Source: Halonotius roseus (lineage in GTDB: Archaea > Halobacteriota > Halobacteria > Halobacteriales > Haloferacaceae). From it: DNA of 64,000 nt. The stretch is from NCBI RefSeq assembly GCF_006861655.1, contig NZ_SESI01000001.1, positions 384,328 to 448,327 of the forward strand. The letters run 5' to 3'. This document shows, piece by piece, positions 51,562 to 59,325 of the stretch. A program made the translations under genes and the position numbers. Below the pieces are notes generated by a model. The model saw nothing but the letters and a program-made list of their open reading frames with translations, ran no database searches and was not told where the DNA came from. Each line of letters opens with the position of its first letter. The first letter of the stretch is position 1.

Positions 51562-52440
51562 CTAATCGCCCGCCGCCTGTGTCGTCGGTTTGGTTCGCTG
51601 GCGCACCCGTGCGATCGCATCACCGATATCCGCGCCGGCGTCGGCAGCGCGCTCAAGAATCACATCGGCGGTCAGCTCCTCGGTGCCGACCGCGCCGCCG
51701 TACCAGATCCGGTGGCCGTCGACCTCGCTCGGCACGTCGTATCCGTCTCGGTAGTCGTCAGTGAGCCCCATGTCCTCGGGGATATCCTCCTGGGTGTGGA
51801 AGCCGTCGGCGATAAACAGCGGGACGACGATGATATCCTCGCTGTCGAAGTGGTCGGCAACATCGTCGACCTCCGGCTCCTCGTCCATAAACAGGGCTTT
51901 GACCTCGTCGAAGCGACCGGTCTCCCGGATGCGTTCGGTGTGATATTCGATCGCTTTCGCGCTGTTTTCGTTGCGCTCGGTGCCGTGACCGACGACAGCG
52001 AATCCAAAGCCGTCGCCGACTGACGGATCACCGGTGACCGATTCCGCGCGACGAACCAGTACGTCCGTCATCGCCTCGTGGGTGCCGACGGGGCCGCAGT
52101 AGTGAACCTCGGTGTCGATGTCGCTGGCGACCAGCGTGGCAGTATCGGCCGAGATCCCATCAGAGCCCCACAGCTCCGGATCCCAACCCTCTAACCGGAG
52201 TTCCCGTGGGATGACCCGCTCTGTGAAATAGCCCTCACTGATGAACAGCGGAACGACGTAGATGTCGTCGCCCCGTGCCGTGCGAAGCACCTCACGGAGC
52301 GAGGGCTCTTCCTTCCAGAAGCCGGTTCGCACCTCGTCGAACGCGCCGGTTGCCCGGATCGTGTCGGCGTGGGTGTGTGTTGGCGTCGCCGAATCGGGGT
52401 TGAGATGAGAGCCGTGTGCGACGATGACCAGCGATTGCAT
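51562..52440 (-). CDS. cbiX: Sirohydrochlorin cobalto/ferrochelatase CbiX, duplicated form
   Basis: The 292-residue protein contains two CbiX domains. The first begins MQSLVIVAHGSHLNPDSATP and has VVPLFISEGYFTERVIPREL; the second has GFAVVGHGTERNENSAKAIE and IIVVPLFIADGFHTQEDIPE. The HGS/HGT histidines and paired His residues bind the metal. The enzyme inserts cobalt (cobalamin) or iron (siroheme) into sirohydrochlorin. The start at 52440 is the canonical MQSL; an upstream frame is discarded. It is followed with no gap by the DR2241 gene. Confidence 0.93.
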   Translation of the reverse strand: MQSLVIVAHGSHLNPDSATPTHTHADTIRATGAFDEVRTGFWKEEPSLREVLRTARGDDIYVVPLFISEGYFTERVIPRELRLEGWDPELWGSDGISADTATLVASDIDTEVHYCGPVGTHEAMTDVLVRRAESVTGDPSVGDGFGFAVVGHGTERNENSAKAIEYHTERIRETGRFDEVKALFMDEEPEVDDVADHFDSEDIIVVPLFIADGFHTQEDIPEDMGLTDDYRDGYDVPSEVDGHRIWYGGAVGTEELTADVILERAADAGADIGDAIARVRQRTKPTTQAAGD

Positions 52441-52627
52441 ACGCGGTGCTTCGGGCGTCGATGGCTTATGGACTTCGGGTGATCGCCATCGTCGTTGCCG
52501 AGACACCGAGCAATCGGTGGTTTTTGCGCCGGTTTGCCACCATCGACTCGTTGCTATGCGAGCACGCCGAGCGACGAACAGCGACCGACGGCGAAATCAT
52601 CATTAGCATCGGCGACACGCCTCTGGT

Positions 52628-53161
52628 ATGTCACTTGCCGCCGAAACACGCGAGGCCGTCCGTCGGCGACCCGTTCTCTATGATGGACTCCGGGCGGGCA
52701 TCGTCAACTACACTGCCGCCGCCAAGAGCCTCGATATCGACGGCGACACCGAAGCGATCGCCACCGCGCTGCGTCGGTTCGGCGACTCGCTGTCGGCCGA
52801 GGAGGCCGACGCCGATGGTGTCAGCGGGGCGGGTGAGGAGGGTGACCGCTCGCTGACCGTTCGCATGGAAAGCGGCATCGGCCGTGTCGACACCGACACG
52901 CTACTCGCTGTCGACGGTGCCGGCTTCGGCGGCGACGGGGACACAGAGCCAACCTCGAATGTCGCCGACGAATCACCGTCGTTGACGGCGATCCATGCGA
53001 CCGGCGATGTCGACAGCGAGCTGTTGGCGACGGTGGTGGATCGGCTTCGCATCGACGAGATCGAGGTGCATGCGGCCGGCGTCGCCGACGACGCGTTAGT
53101 CGTGCTCGTGCCGCGTCGATCCGGGGCGACAGCCCTTCGGCTCGTCGAGGCGGCGGCGTAG
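52628..53161 (+). CDS. Haloarchaeal protein with helical N-terminus and ACT-like C-terminus, unknown
   Basis: The 177-residue protein starts MSLAAETREAVRRRPVLYDG, LRAGIVNYTAAAKSLDIDGD, which looks like a small helix-turn-helix, then an acidic linker, then a beta-alpha-beta region (SPSLTAIHATGDVDSELLAT; IEVHAAGVADDALVVLVPRR) resembling an ACT-type regulatory domain. Such proteins are common in haloarchaea and may be ligand-sensing regulators. The ATG at 52628 was chosen because earlier frame residues are not conserved-looking. It precedes cysS by 57 nt on the same strand. Confidence 0.75.
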   Translation: MSLAAETREAVRRRPVLYDGLRAGIVNYTAAAKSLDIDGDTEAIATALRRFGDSLSAEEADADGVSGAGEEGDRSLTVRMESGIGRVDTDTLLAVDGAGFGGDGDTEPTSNVADESPSLTAIHATGDVDSELLATVVDRLRIDEIEVHAAGVADDALVVLVPRRSGATALRLVEAAA

Positions 53162-53218
53162 CCGACAGCGCAAAAATTCGACGGCTTCAAACGCCCGCCG
53201 GTATCACCACCGACAACG

Positions 53219-54763
53219 ATGGCTCTGTCCGTGACGAACTCCCTGACAGACGAGCGTGAGGAATTCGAGCCGACCGGCGAGGAAGTCCTGGTGTACGTCT
53301 GTGGGCTGACCGTCTCGGACGATCCCCATCTCGGCCACGCGCGGCTCTGGACGCACGCCGACGTGATCACCCGCTGGCTCGACTACGCAGGCTACGACGT
53401 GCGACACGTCGAGAACTTTACCGACGTCAACGAGAAAATCGCTGCCCGAGTCGGCGAACGCCCCGAGTGGGAGACCGAAGCCGACGTGGCACGGCACTAC
53501 ATCTCGCAGGTCATCGAGTATATGCGCGGGCTGAACCTCGCACGCGCGACGGTCTACCCCCGCGTCTCCGAGCACATCCCCGAGATCATCGACCTCGTGG
53601 AGACGCTGATCGACGCGGGCCACGCCTACGAGGCCAACGGCTCGGTGTATTTCGACGTGACCAGCTTCAACGACTACGGGGTGCTCTCGAACCAGCAGAT
53701 CGACGACCTCGAGGCCCAAGGCGAGCCCGACGAACGGGGCGAAAAACGCAACGCCGCGGATTTCGCCCTCTGGAAGGCCGGCGGCGTCGCGCCCGACGCC
53801 ATCGCCGAACACGCCAAACACGACCACGGCGACGATCCACCGACCGGCCAGACGTGGGAGTCGCCGTGGGGCGAGGGCCGCCCCGGCTGGCATATCGAGT
53901 GCTCGGCGATGTCGATGACGCATCTCGCCGACACCATCGACATCCACATCGGCGGCCACGATCTCGTCTTCCCGCATCACGAAAACGAGATCGCCCAAAG
54001 CGAGGCTGCTACCGGCCAGCGGTTTGCGAACTACTGGCTCCACACCGGGCTGCTTGAGACAGATGACGAAAAGATGAGCTCCAGTCTCGGGAACTTCTTC
54101 ACCGTCGAGGCAGCCCTCGACGAGTACGGCCCCAACGTCATCCGCACGTTCTACCTCTCGACGGAGTACGGCTCGAAACAAACCTTCTCCAAGGAAGCGA
54201 TGGCCGAAGCCGAGGAGCGGTGGGAGCGACTCCAGCGAAGCTACGACGCCGCCGTCGACGCCTGCGATTCCGTTGACTCGACCGCGAAAACCGAGGACAG
54301 CGAGCTGCGGGCGGCGGTCGACGACACCCACGAGGCGTTCACGGCGGCGATGAACGACGACTTCAACGTTCGGGAGGCGATGGCCGCGCTCCGCTCGCTG
54401 ACGAAGGCGGTCAACCGCCATCTCGACGATCACACATCATACGACGATCAGTTTATTGACGGAGATTCAGTGGGGCCATATACGATCCCCGACAGCCACA
54501 CCGCCTACGACTATCACGGCCTCAAACGCGCCATCGAGACGTTCGAATCGCTCGGAGGCGAGGTCTTCGGCCTCCAGTTCGGAACCGAAACCGACGGCGA
54601 TGTTGGCCTCGCCGGCGACCTGGTGGAGTTACTGCTGGACGTTCGGGAGGCCGACCGCGAGGCCGGCAACTACGAGCGCGCCGACGAGCTCCGGGATTCG
54701 TTGGCCGACCTCGGGGTTGAGGTACAGGACAGCGACGACGGGCCGACGTTCCGCTTTGAGTAG
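53219..54763 (+). CDS. cysS: Cysteinyl-tRNA synthetase
   Basis: The 514-residue class I synthetase has its HIGH-type motif as HLGH in DDPHLGHARLWTHADV and KMSKS-type motif in DDEKMSSSLGNFF. Zinc ligands are Cys in VYVCGLTVSD, Cys in HIECSAMSMTHL and the His/Glu of FPHHENEIAQ. The N-terminal block reads CGLTVSD instead of the common CGPTVYD, a form I associate with haloarchaea. Insertions in the C-terminal part (residues 345-440) are acidic. The anticodon-binding DALR-like end is LREADREAGNYERADELRDS. Confidence 0.95.
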   Translation: MALSVTNSLTDEREEFEPTGEEVLVYVCGLTVSDDPHLGHARLWTHADVITRWLDYAGYDVRHVENFTDVNEKIAARVGERPEWETEADVARHYISQVIEYMRGLNLARATVYPRVSEHIPEIIDLVETLIDAGHAYEANGSVYFDVTSFNDYGVLSNQQIDDLEAQGEPDERGEKRNAADFALWKAGGVAPDAIAEHAKHDHGDDPPTGQTWESPWGEGRPGWHIECSAMSMTHLADTIDIHIGGHDLVFPHHENEIAQSEAATGQRFANYWLHTGLLETDDEKMSSSLGNFFTVEAALDEYGPNVIRTFYLSTEYGSKQTFSKEAMAEAEERWERLQRSYDAAVDACDSVDSTAKTEDSELRAAVDDTHEAFTAAMNDDFNVREAMAALRSLTKAVNRHLDDHTSYDDQFIDGDSVGPYTIPDSHTAYDYHGLKRAIETFESLGGEVFGLQFGTETDGDVGLAGDLVELLLDVREADREAGNYERADELRDSLADLGVEVQDSDDGPTFRFE

Positions 54764-54799
54764 GCCAGCCGCTACGGGGTCTCGGTTTCTCCGATCTCT

Positions 54800-55306
54800 T
54801 CATCCCAGTACATCGTCGGCAACGGTCGGCGTTCCGTCAGTCCATTCGAGCGTATTGAGCACCGAAACAAGGTCATCGATCCGGGTATCGAACACGTTCA
54901 GTGGGTGGGAATCCAGATACGTCGTCGCGGCGCGCTGGACGGTCGCGCCGTCGTAATCGAGTTGGAAATGACACGGGCCGAGATCCATGTGGGCCTCATC
55001 TTGATGCCAGCCAACCATGAGATCACGCTCGCGTTCGACCCACTGAATCCGGTAGCAGTCGTAGTCGAGATCACGGGGAAAATCAAATGAAACCTGTAGT
55101 TCGGCCTCGCTGCAGGGGTACTCCTGATCCAGAAACCGTACCGGATCGACCGTCGCTCGGACGCCGATCTTGTTGCCGGCGGCGGTGTGATACCACACCT
55201 GTTCGATAGGGGCCGTTTCGCTGTCGACCTGTGTTTGCAGGCGATTGTGAATCCGCGTCAACAGCCGCCGACTGTCGAGGTTGGCGCGGTTGGCGAGAAA
55301 CAGCAT
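54800..55306 (-). CDS. Partner protein of a possible HTH/toxin-like pair
   Basis: The 168-residue protein has no clear enzyme motif. The segment YDCYRIQWVERERDLMVGWH, QDEAHMDLGPCHFQLDY resembles the beta-hairpin and His-rich block of the DUF6516/TumE-type toxin fold, with Trp and His in a similar order. The N-terminus RANLDSRRLLTRIHNRLQTQ is helical. It starts 3 nt after the stop of the winged-helix gene at 55310-55876, so the two form one operon. The toxin suggestion is an inference from the pairing and from the local pattern. Confidence 0.6.
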   Translation of the reverse strand: MLFLANRANLDSRRLLTRIHNRLQTQVDSETAPIEQVWYHTAAGNKIGVRATVDPVRFLDQEYPCSEAELQVSFDFPRDLDYDCYRIQWVERERDLMVGWHQDEAHMDLGPCHFQLDYDGATVQRAATTYLDSHPLNVFDTRIDDLVSVLNTLEWTDGTPTVADDVLG

Positions 55307-55309
55307 CGG

Positions 55310-55876
55310 CTACTCCGAGACCGACGCCGACCCGTCGCCGGGCTGGGTGGGGCCACCGAGCTGCTCGGGGGTGATCGACCGCGCGTCGTCGTACAGCTGG
55401 AGGGCCTGCCGGAGCAGCCGTTGGTTGTCGGCCGCCCGCTCCCAGCGGCGAAGCACGCGGTTTCGCTCGCGGATCGCTTCGGCGTTCTGGTCGTCCGCCA
55501 GCGACGCTTCGAGTTCGTGCTGATCGCTGACGCCGAACTCGGCTTTCCAGTCGTCGATCCGCTCTTGGATCGTGGCGATCTCATCGCGGAGTTCCGCCCG
55601 CGTGTGATCGTTTATCAGCGCGGCAAGCTCCTCGAAATACCGCTGTTGGTAGTTCGGGGCGTACTTCGTGTGGCCGTCGTCGCCCTCGATGGCCCGCAGT
55701 TGCCCGAACTCGACCAGCATTGCCAACTCGTCTTTGGCGGTCTGCCACGCAGACACACCGGCCTGCTCTCGAACCCACTCGACCGATCGGGGTTCGGTGA
55801 GCGTGGTGGCGATCTCCCGCACCCGCTCTCTCGCGGTCAGATCTTCGTCCCAGGCGGGAAGGCCAGTCTCACTCAT
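55310..55876 (-). CDS. Winged-helix transcriptional regulator, DUF7342-like (possible antitoxin)
   Basis: The 188-residue protein begins with a winged helix: LTARERVREIATTLTEPRSV, EWVREQAGVSAWQTAKDELA and QLRAIEGDDGHTKYAPNYQQ. A coiled-coil-like helix follows (RAELRDEIATIQERIDDWKA; RNRVLRRWERAADNQRLLRQ). In haloarchaea, many such HTH proteins (DUF7342, name from memory) occur in pairs with small partner genes. It is the first gene of the pair and has a TATA-like box 29 bp upstream, so it may regulate its own operon. Confidence 0.78.
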   Translation of the reverse strand: MSETGLPAWDEDLTARERVREIATTLTEPRSVEWVREQAGVSAWQTAKDELAMLVEFGQLRAIEGDDGHTKYAPNYQQRYFEELAALINDHTRAELRDEIATIQERIDDWKAEFGVSDQHELEASLADDQNAEAIRERNRVLRRWERAADNQRLLRQALQLYDDARSITPEQLGGPTQPGDGSASVSE

Positions 55877-55899
55877 ACGCCAAATACACTACTTGTTCT

Positions 55900-55910
55900 C
55901 TTATATTTTA
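55900..55910 (-). promoter_or_regulatory. TATA-like box of the HTH/partner operon
   Basis: AAAATATAA on the minus strand (55901-55910 in plus coordinates) is centred about 29 bp before the ATG at 55876. This predicts a leaderless mRNA for the two-gene operon. Confidence 0.55.
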
Positions 55911-56010
55911 GGATGACTCTCATATATACGGGAAAATCGCTGGTCGACTGCGGCTCACAGCGACGGGATGATCATGCAGTATATGCGTCTCGATACTGTC
56001 ACGTGCGGAT

Positions 56011-56847
56011 ATGGACGGTCGCCGCCTCATCGAAGCCCTCCTCGGCGTCTACGTCGCAACGCTGTTGCTCCCAACACTCGCTGTTACCGACTGGGTTGCC
56101 GTCAGATCGGCGTCACTCGGCGCGATTCTCGCCGCCGGCCTCGCTATCGCGGGGGCGACCGCGCTGGCGTCGACCACCGTCGACGACCTCCTGGATCGGG
56201 TGGCGTCGCTGCCGGCAGCCGCCGCGCTGACCCTCCCCCCGTTGGCGTACATCCCCTATATGATCGTTGCCGACGCCGAGGCGGAAGCCGTGGTGACGAT
56301 CGCCGGCCTGCTCGCCCTCGTTCCCGGGATCGCTGTCCTGCTCGCGGCGGCCGGGATTCGGAACCGCCGGCTGCGAGCACGGGCGACTGAACACGCGGTC
56401 GTTACGATCGGCGACGATGATGGCGAAAGTGGTCTGGGTCGATCGATCAAAGTGGCGGCCGCCGCCGGGCTGGGTCTCATCGGCGTCGGTGTTGCGGTAT
56501 CGATCCTGGCGTTCGACGGTTTCGACGGGAGTTCCACCCTATTCACCTCGCTGACCGGGTTGTCGTCGCTGTTGTTTTTGTTCGACAACGACGGCCACGA
56601 ACTCGCTGTCACCGACGAGGGGCTGCGGGTCGACAGCTCGATTACGCCGTGGGACGATCTTGGCAGCTACCGCGTCACCGACGAGGAGATCCAGATCGAA
56701 CGCGCGAAGTGGTGGCTTCCATCCCGCGAAATCGACCGTGAAGAGATCGACGACGACGCAGCGTTCATCGAGGCACTGGATGAGTTTCTGCCCCAAACAG
56801 GCGACGAGACCGAGGAGACGGGGCGAGCGACAGCAACGGCCGGCTGA
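56011..56847 (+). CDS. Membrane protein with C-terminal PH-like region, unknown
   Basis: The 278-residue protein has six membrane helices (LIEALLGVYVATLLLPTLAV; SLGAILAAGLAIAGATALAS; IAGLLALVPGIAVLLAAAGI; AAAAGLGLIGVGVAVSILAF) and a cytoplasmic end: FLFDNDGHELAVTDEGLRVD, SITPWDDLGSYRVTDEEIQI and RAKWWLPSREIDREEID, which looks like the PH-like fold of bacterial membrane proteins. I do not recognise a named family. An ATG start at 56011 is used; a TATA-like CATATATAC at 55920-55928 is about 86 bp upstream. Confidence 0.75.
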   Translation: MDGRRLIEALLGVYVATLLLPTLAVTDWVAVRSASLGAILAAGLAIAGATALASTTVDDLLDRVASLPAAAALTLPPLAYIPYMIVADAEAEAVVTIAGLLALVPGIAVLLAAAGIRNRRLRARATEHAVVTIGDDDGESGLGRSIKVAAAAGLGLIGVGVAVSILAFDGFDGSSTLFTSLTGLSSLLFLFDNDGHELAVTDEGLRVDSSITPWDDLGSYRVTDEEIQIERAKWWLPSREIDREEIDDDAAFIEALDEFLPQTGDETEETGRATATAG

Positions 56848-57054
56848 CAGCCTGCGCCGCCGACAGCCACTATCGTCGACGGCAGCCACTCAACTGCCGG
56901 GGCGCGTCTGAAACGGCATCCATCGGAGACACGTGTTTATCAATCAACAAAAATGTGGCAATTGTCTGTGACTTACGGCAGTATAATCCTGTAACAGATA
57001 ACAATTATAGAACAAAATATAGGTGACCAGCGGTATTTGTGTTATATAATACCG

Positions 57055-58299
57055 ATGTCGCCCGATCGCCGGCCCACCGAAACCGGGTTTCTCCACTCGA
57101 TCGCGAGCAGCGGGCAGTTTGTGCGATTGGCAACATACCTCGGAAGCAACGAACAGCTTGCGGTTCGACAGGAGGCAGCACACATCCTGGCACAGTCAGC
57201 TGACTCGATCCGGGAGGGCGATACCGACGAGCTGACAGCACAGCTGTACACCGCCGCAATCACCGAATCCGATGACACTGTCCGGGCGACGATCATCAAA
57301 GCGCTCCGTGCGCTCGATGCGGAGGCGGTAGAGACCCTGGTTACAAAGATCGAATCCCCGGATGCGGCGACACCGACGACTCCATCGCCGCTGGTGTACG
57401 GCGAGTGGCTTGAGAGTGACCACGCTGAGCTCCGGCTCGTCGCTGTCGCCGGGTTAGGACGCGTTGGCGGCGACCAGATCGTATCGAAGCTCGCCGCGGC
57501 CTGCGCCGATCACGATCCACGCGTTCAGATTCGGGCACTCACGGAGTGTGGTCGGCTGGGTGATCCACGCTGCGTTGACGCCGCCGTCAAGTGTCTCGAC
57601 AGCGACGAGGTTGAGGTTCGGATAGCCGCGGTCAGCTGCCTCATTCAGATCGGCACCGACGATGCACTGACCGCGGTTATGCCGCTGGCGAAAACGGCGG
57701 AGCCGCCGGTACAACACGCGATCATCGAGGAGATCGGCACCGTTGGCTCGCTGCGCGTCTTTGGACTGCTGCTGTGGGCGCTCACCAGCGATGTGGCTGA
57801 GCTGCAGGAAACAGCGGTTCGATCGATCGTCGATCTGCTGGTCAACGCCCCGGCCGACGACAGTCATACCGTCCGGATGACGGTTGGAACACATCTGCAG
57901 CGGTGTTCGGCCCAGGACGTGGTTCCCAAACTCCGGCCGGTCGTTGCGACCGACTCCCAGCAACGCCGCCGCAATGGGATCTGGCTGCTCGGAGAGCTGA
58001 TCGAGCCAACCGAACACACCGACAGCCTCACCGCGTTGATCGAAGCGATCGGCGATGATGACACGAAAACAGCCAATATCGCGGTCTCACAGCTCGTCAG
58101 CTACGATGAGCCCGTTATTATCGATCGGTTGGAAGCCGTCATCAAAACGGCCGATTTCGACTCCCCGGCACTGCAGCGAGCCGACCACATCCGAGAGCAG
58201 ATCACACACAAAACAGCAACTGATCATCTCGAAGAGGCCGTCGAATACACGCGGGTCAGTGATCCAGCAGACTACACGCGAAAACACGCCGAGCGGTGA
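57055..58299 (+). CDS. HEAT-repeat protein
   Basis: The 414-residue protein consists of about ten HEAT-like helical repeats. Clear units are RLVAVAGLGRVGGDQIVSKL, VQIRALTECGRLGDPRCVDA, VEVRIAAVSCLIQIGTDDAL and NGIWLLGELIEPTEHTDSLT. Such scaffolds bind proteins or nucleic acid. The start at 57055 (MSPDRRPTE) follows an AT-rich stretch with several TATA-like elements (57014-57048). There is no gene context that indicates a partner. The region from here to tRNA-Glu may be accessory. Confidence 0.82.
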   Translation: MSPDRRPTETGFLHSIASSGQFVRLATYLGSNEQLAVRQEAAHILAQSADSIREGDTDELTAQLYTAAITESDDTVRATIIKALRALDAEAVETLVTKIESPDAATPTTPSPLVYGEWLESDHAELRLVAVAGLGRVGGDQIVSKLAAACADHDPRVQIRALTECGRLGDPRCVDAAVKCLDSDEVEVRIAAVSCLIQIGTDDALTAVMPLAKTAEPPVQHAIIEEIGTVGSLRVFGLLLWALTSDVAELQETAVRSIVDLLVNAPADDSHTVRMTVGTHLQRCSAQDVVPKLRPVVATDSQQRRRNGIWLLGELIEPTEHTDSLTALIEAIGDDDTKTANIAVSQLVSYDEPVIIDRLEAVIKTADFDSPALQRADHIREQITHKTATDHLEEAVEYTRVSDPADYTRKHAER

Positions 58300-58304
58300 G
58301 GGGA

Positions 58305-58667
58305 CTACTTTTGGACGGTTGTATTGGGTGACTGGCCTGGTCGCGCCGTGACTGACCCACGCGTCGCTGTGCCCTGTGCGTTGAGGATACTGTGTTCCCG
58401 GTCACGATCATACCCGTCGTCGTCGGATGGATCGGTGGATTCGAACCGTTGGATCGCAACGCGTGGACAGCCATCGATCGACCGCCCACAGCCCCAGACC
58501 ATGACATCGCTGGTCTCGGCATCAACGGTCGCGGCCGCCGCAACGATGGCCGCATACTCCGTGTCGGCATCGAAGCTAACCTGTCTGATGTCGCCGAAGA
58601 GATGATCTGTTGCAACCGGTGTTGCGCCGGTCTGCTCCGCGATGCGGGAGATTACTGGGTGGCTCAT
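58305..58667 (-). CDS. Hypothetical protein, unknown
   Basis: The 120-residue protein has a plausible fold: MSHPVISRIAEQTGATPVAT, DHLFGDIRQVSFDADTEYAA and MVWGCGRSIDGCPRVAIQRF, with two cysteines spaced as CxxxxxxC. The C-terminal third is polar and low complexity. The acidic composition and start at 58667 support a real gene. It is convergent with the HEAT gene (5 nt between stops). No family recognised. Confidence 0.55.
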   Translation of the reverse strand: MSHPVISRIAEQTGATPVATDHLFGDIRQVSFDADTEYAAIVAAAATVDAETSDVMVWGCGRSIDGCPRVAIQRFESTDPSDDDGYDRDREHSILNAQGTATRGSVTARPGQSPNTTVQK

Positions 58668-58921
58668 GTGTCTGTCTGGTGTGAATCGCTCCGACTGCTG
58701 TGTCGTGAGCACTCGCGTGAACGGATGCTCGGTGCCCGTGTGTTGACTGCCCGGTCGGCTCTGCGGTTGTGTAGCGTACCGCGTGTAGTTACCTGATTAT
58801 CGCCCGAAACCCACCTAAGCGTTCTGATTGTCGAGATATCATGTCCAGACGCAACCCGAAGAGCGTTGTCAAGACGTTCGTGTCGGACTGAGGGTTCACC
58901 GAGAGGATGAGACAACAGAAG
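58668..58921. other. Gap upstream of the tRNA-Glu region
   Basis: No gene, tRNA or repeat is visible in these 254 bp. Possible promoter sequences for the gene at 58305-58667 lie at its left end. Confidence 0.35.
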
Positions 58922-58984
58922 AAATGCTCCGGCAGGGATTTGAACCTCACTCGCTTCCCTGCGGTCGCTCGCTGCTTCAAATCC
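58922..58984 (-). repeat. Truncated copy of the tRNA-Glu 3' end with inverted repeat
   Basis: The 25 bp at 58922-58946 are identical to 59014-59038, the T arm and acceptor 3' end of tRNA-Glu plus two flanking bases. On the minus strand, GGATTTGAA (58976-58984) and TTCAAATCC (58936-58944) form a 9 bp inverted repeat that includes the T-arm bases, with about 31 bases between, rich in AGCGAG. It is a tRNA remnant or an attachment-type duplication 92 bp downstream of the real gene. Confidence 0.8.
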
Positions 58985-58994
58985 GACTGTTGGG

Positions 58995-59015
58995 TTTACT
59001 CACTACGTTCGTAAA
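58995..59015. repeat. Perfect hairpin directly 3' of tRNA-Glu
   Basis: TTTAC (58995-58999) pairs with GTAAA (59011-59015). On the minus strand the apex reads GA-ACGTAGT-GA: two base pairs (AC/GT) with a GTA loop, flanked by a GA step on each side. It begins next to the tRNA-Glu 3' end in the transcript, so it is in the tRNA trailer and could act in termination or 3' processing. Confidence 0.8.
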
Positions 59016-59016
59016 A

Positions 59017-59091
59017 TGCTCCGGCAGGGATTTGAACCCTGGTCATCACCGTGAGAGGGTGATATGATTGGCCGGACTACACCACCAGAGC
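59017..59091 (-). tRNA. tRNA-Glu (anticodon CTC)
   Basis: On the minus strand the acceptor GCTCTGG pairs with CCGGAGC (one T-G pair), discriminator A. The anticodon stem TCACC/GGTGA encloses CTCTCAC, anticodon CTC, reading GAG. The T arm is CAGGG-TTCAAAT-CCCTG. No intron is seen and CCA is not encoded. Its 3' end is duplicated at 58922-58946. Confidence 0.95.
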
Positions 59092-59262
59092 AGACTGCAT
59101 TCGCCTGAATGCATCCGATCGTAGCCGGGTTGGTATCAAAACAGTTGCGCTTCGGCCGCCCCATGTGACAGCGTGCCGAATGCTCGTGTGACGATCGCCT
59201 GTTTCGTGGACACGAACTCGCCGACGCCGAGGTTATGCGAATATCTACACCCGAAGTGAGTT

Positions 59263-59303
59263 ATTGAATAGAAAACCTCTTCAATACAGATATCATAAAT
59301 ATG
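59263..59303 (+). promoter_or_regulatory. nadA promoter and candidate operator
   Basis: CATAAATATG (59294-59303) is centred about 28 bp before the ATG at 59326, giving a leaderless nadABC mRNA. Just upstream, ATTGAA (59263-59268) and TTCAAT (59280-59285) form an inverted repeat that could be a repressor site. I have no independent evidence for a regulator. Confidence 0.45.
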
Positions 59304-59325
59304 AGCACCTGAAGGATCCGACGCT

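Noticed and set aside
58922-58984. A second functional tRNA-Glu gene
   Set aside because: Only the 3' quarter is present; there is no D arm or anticodon arm.
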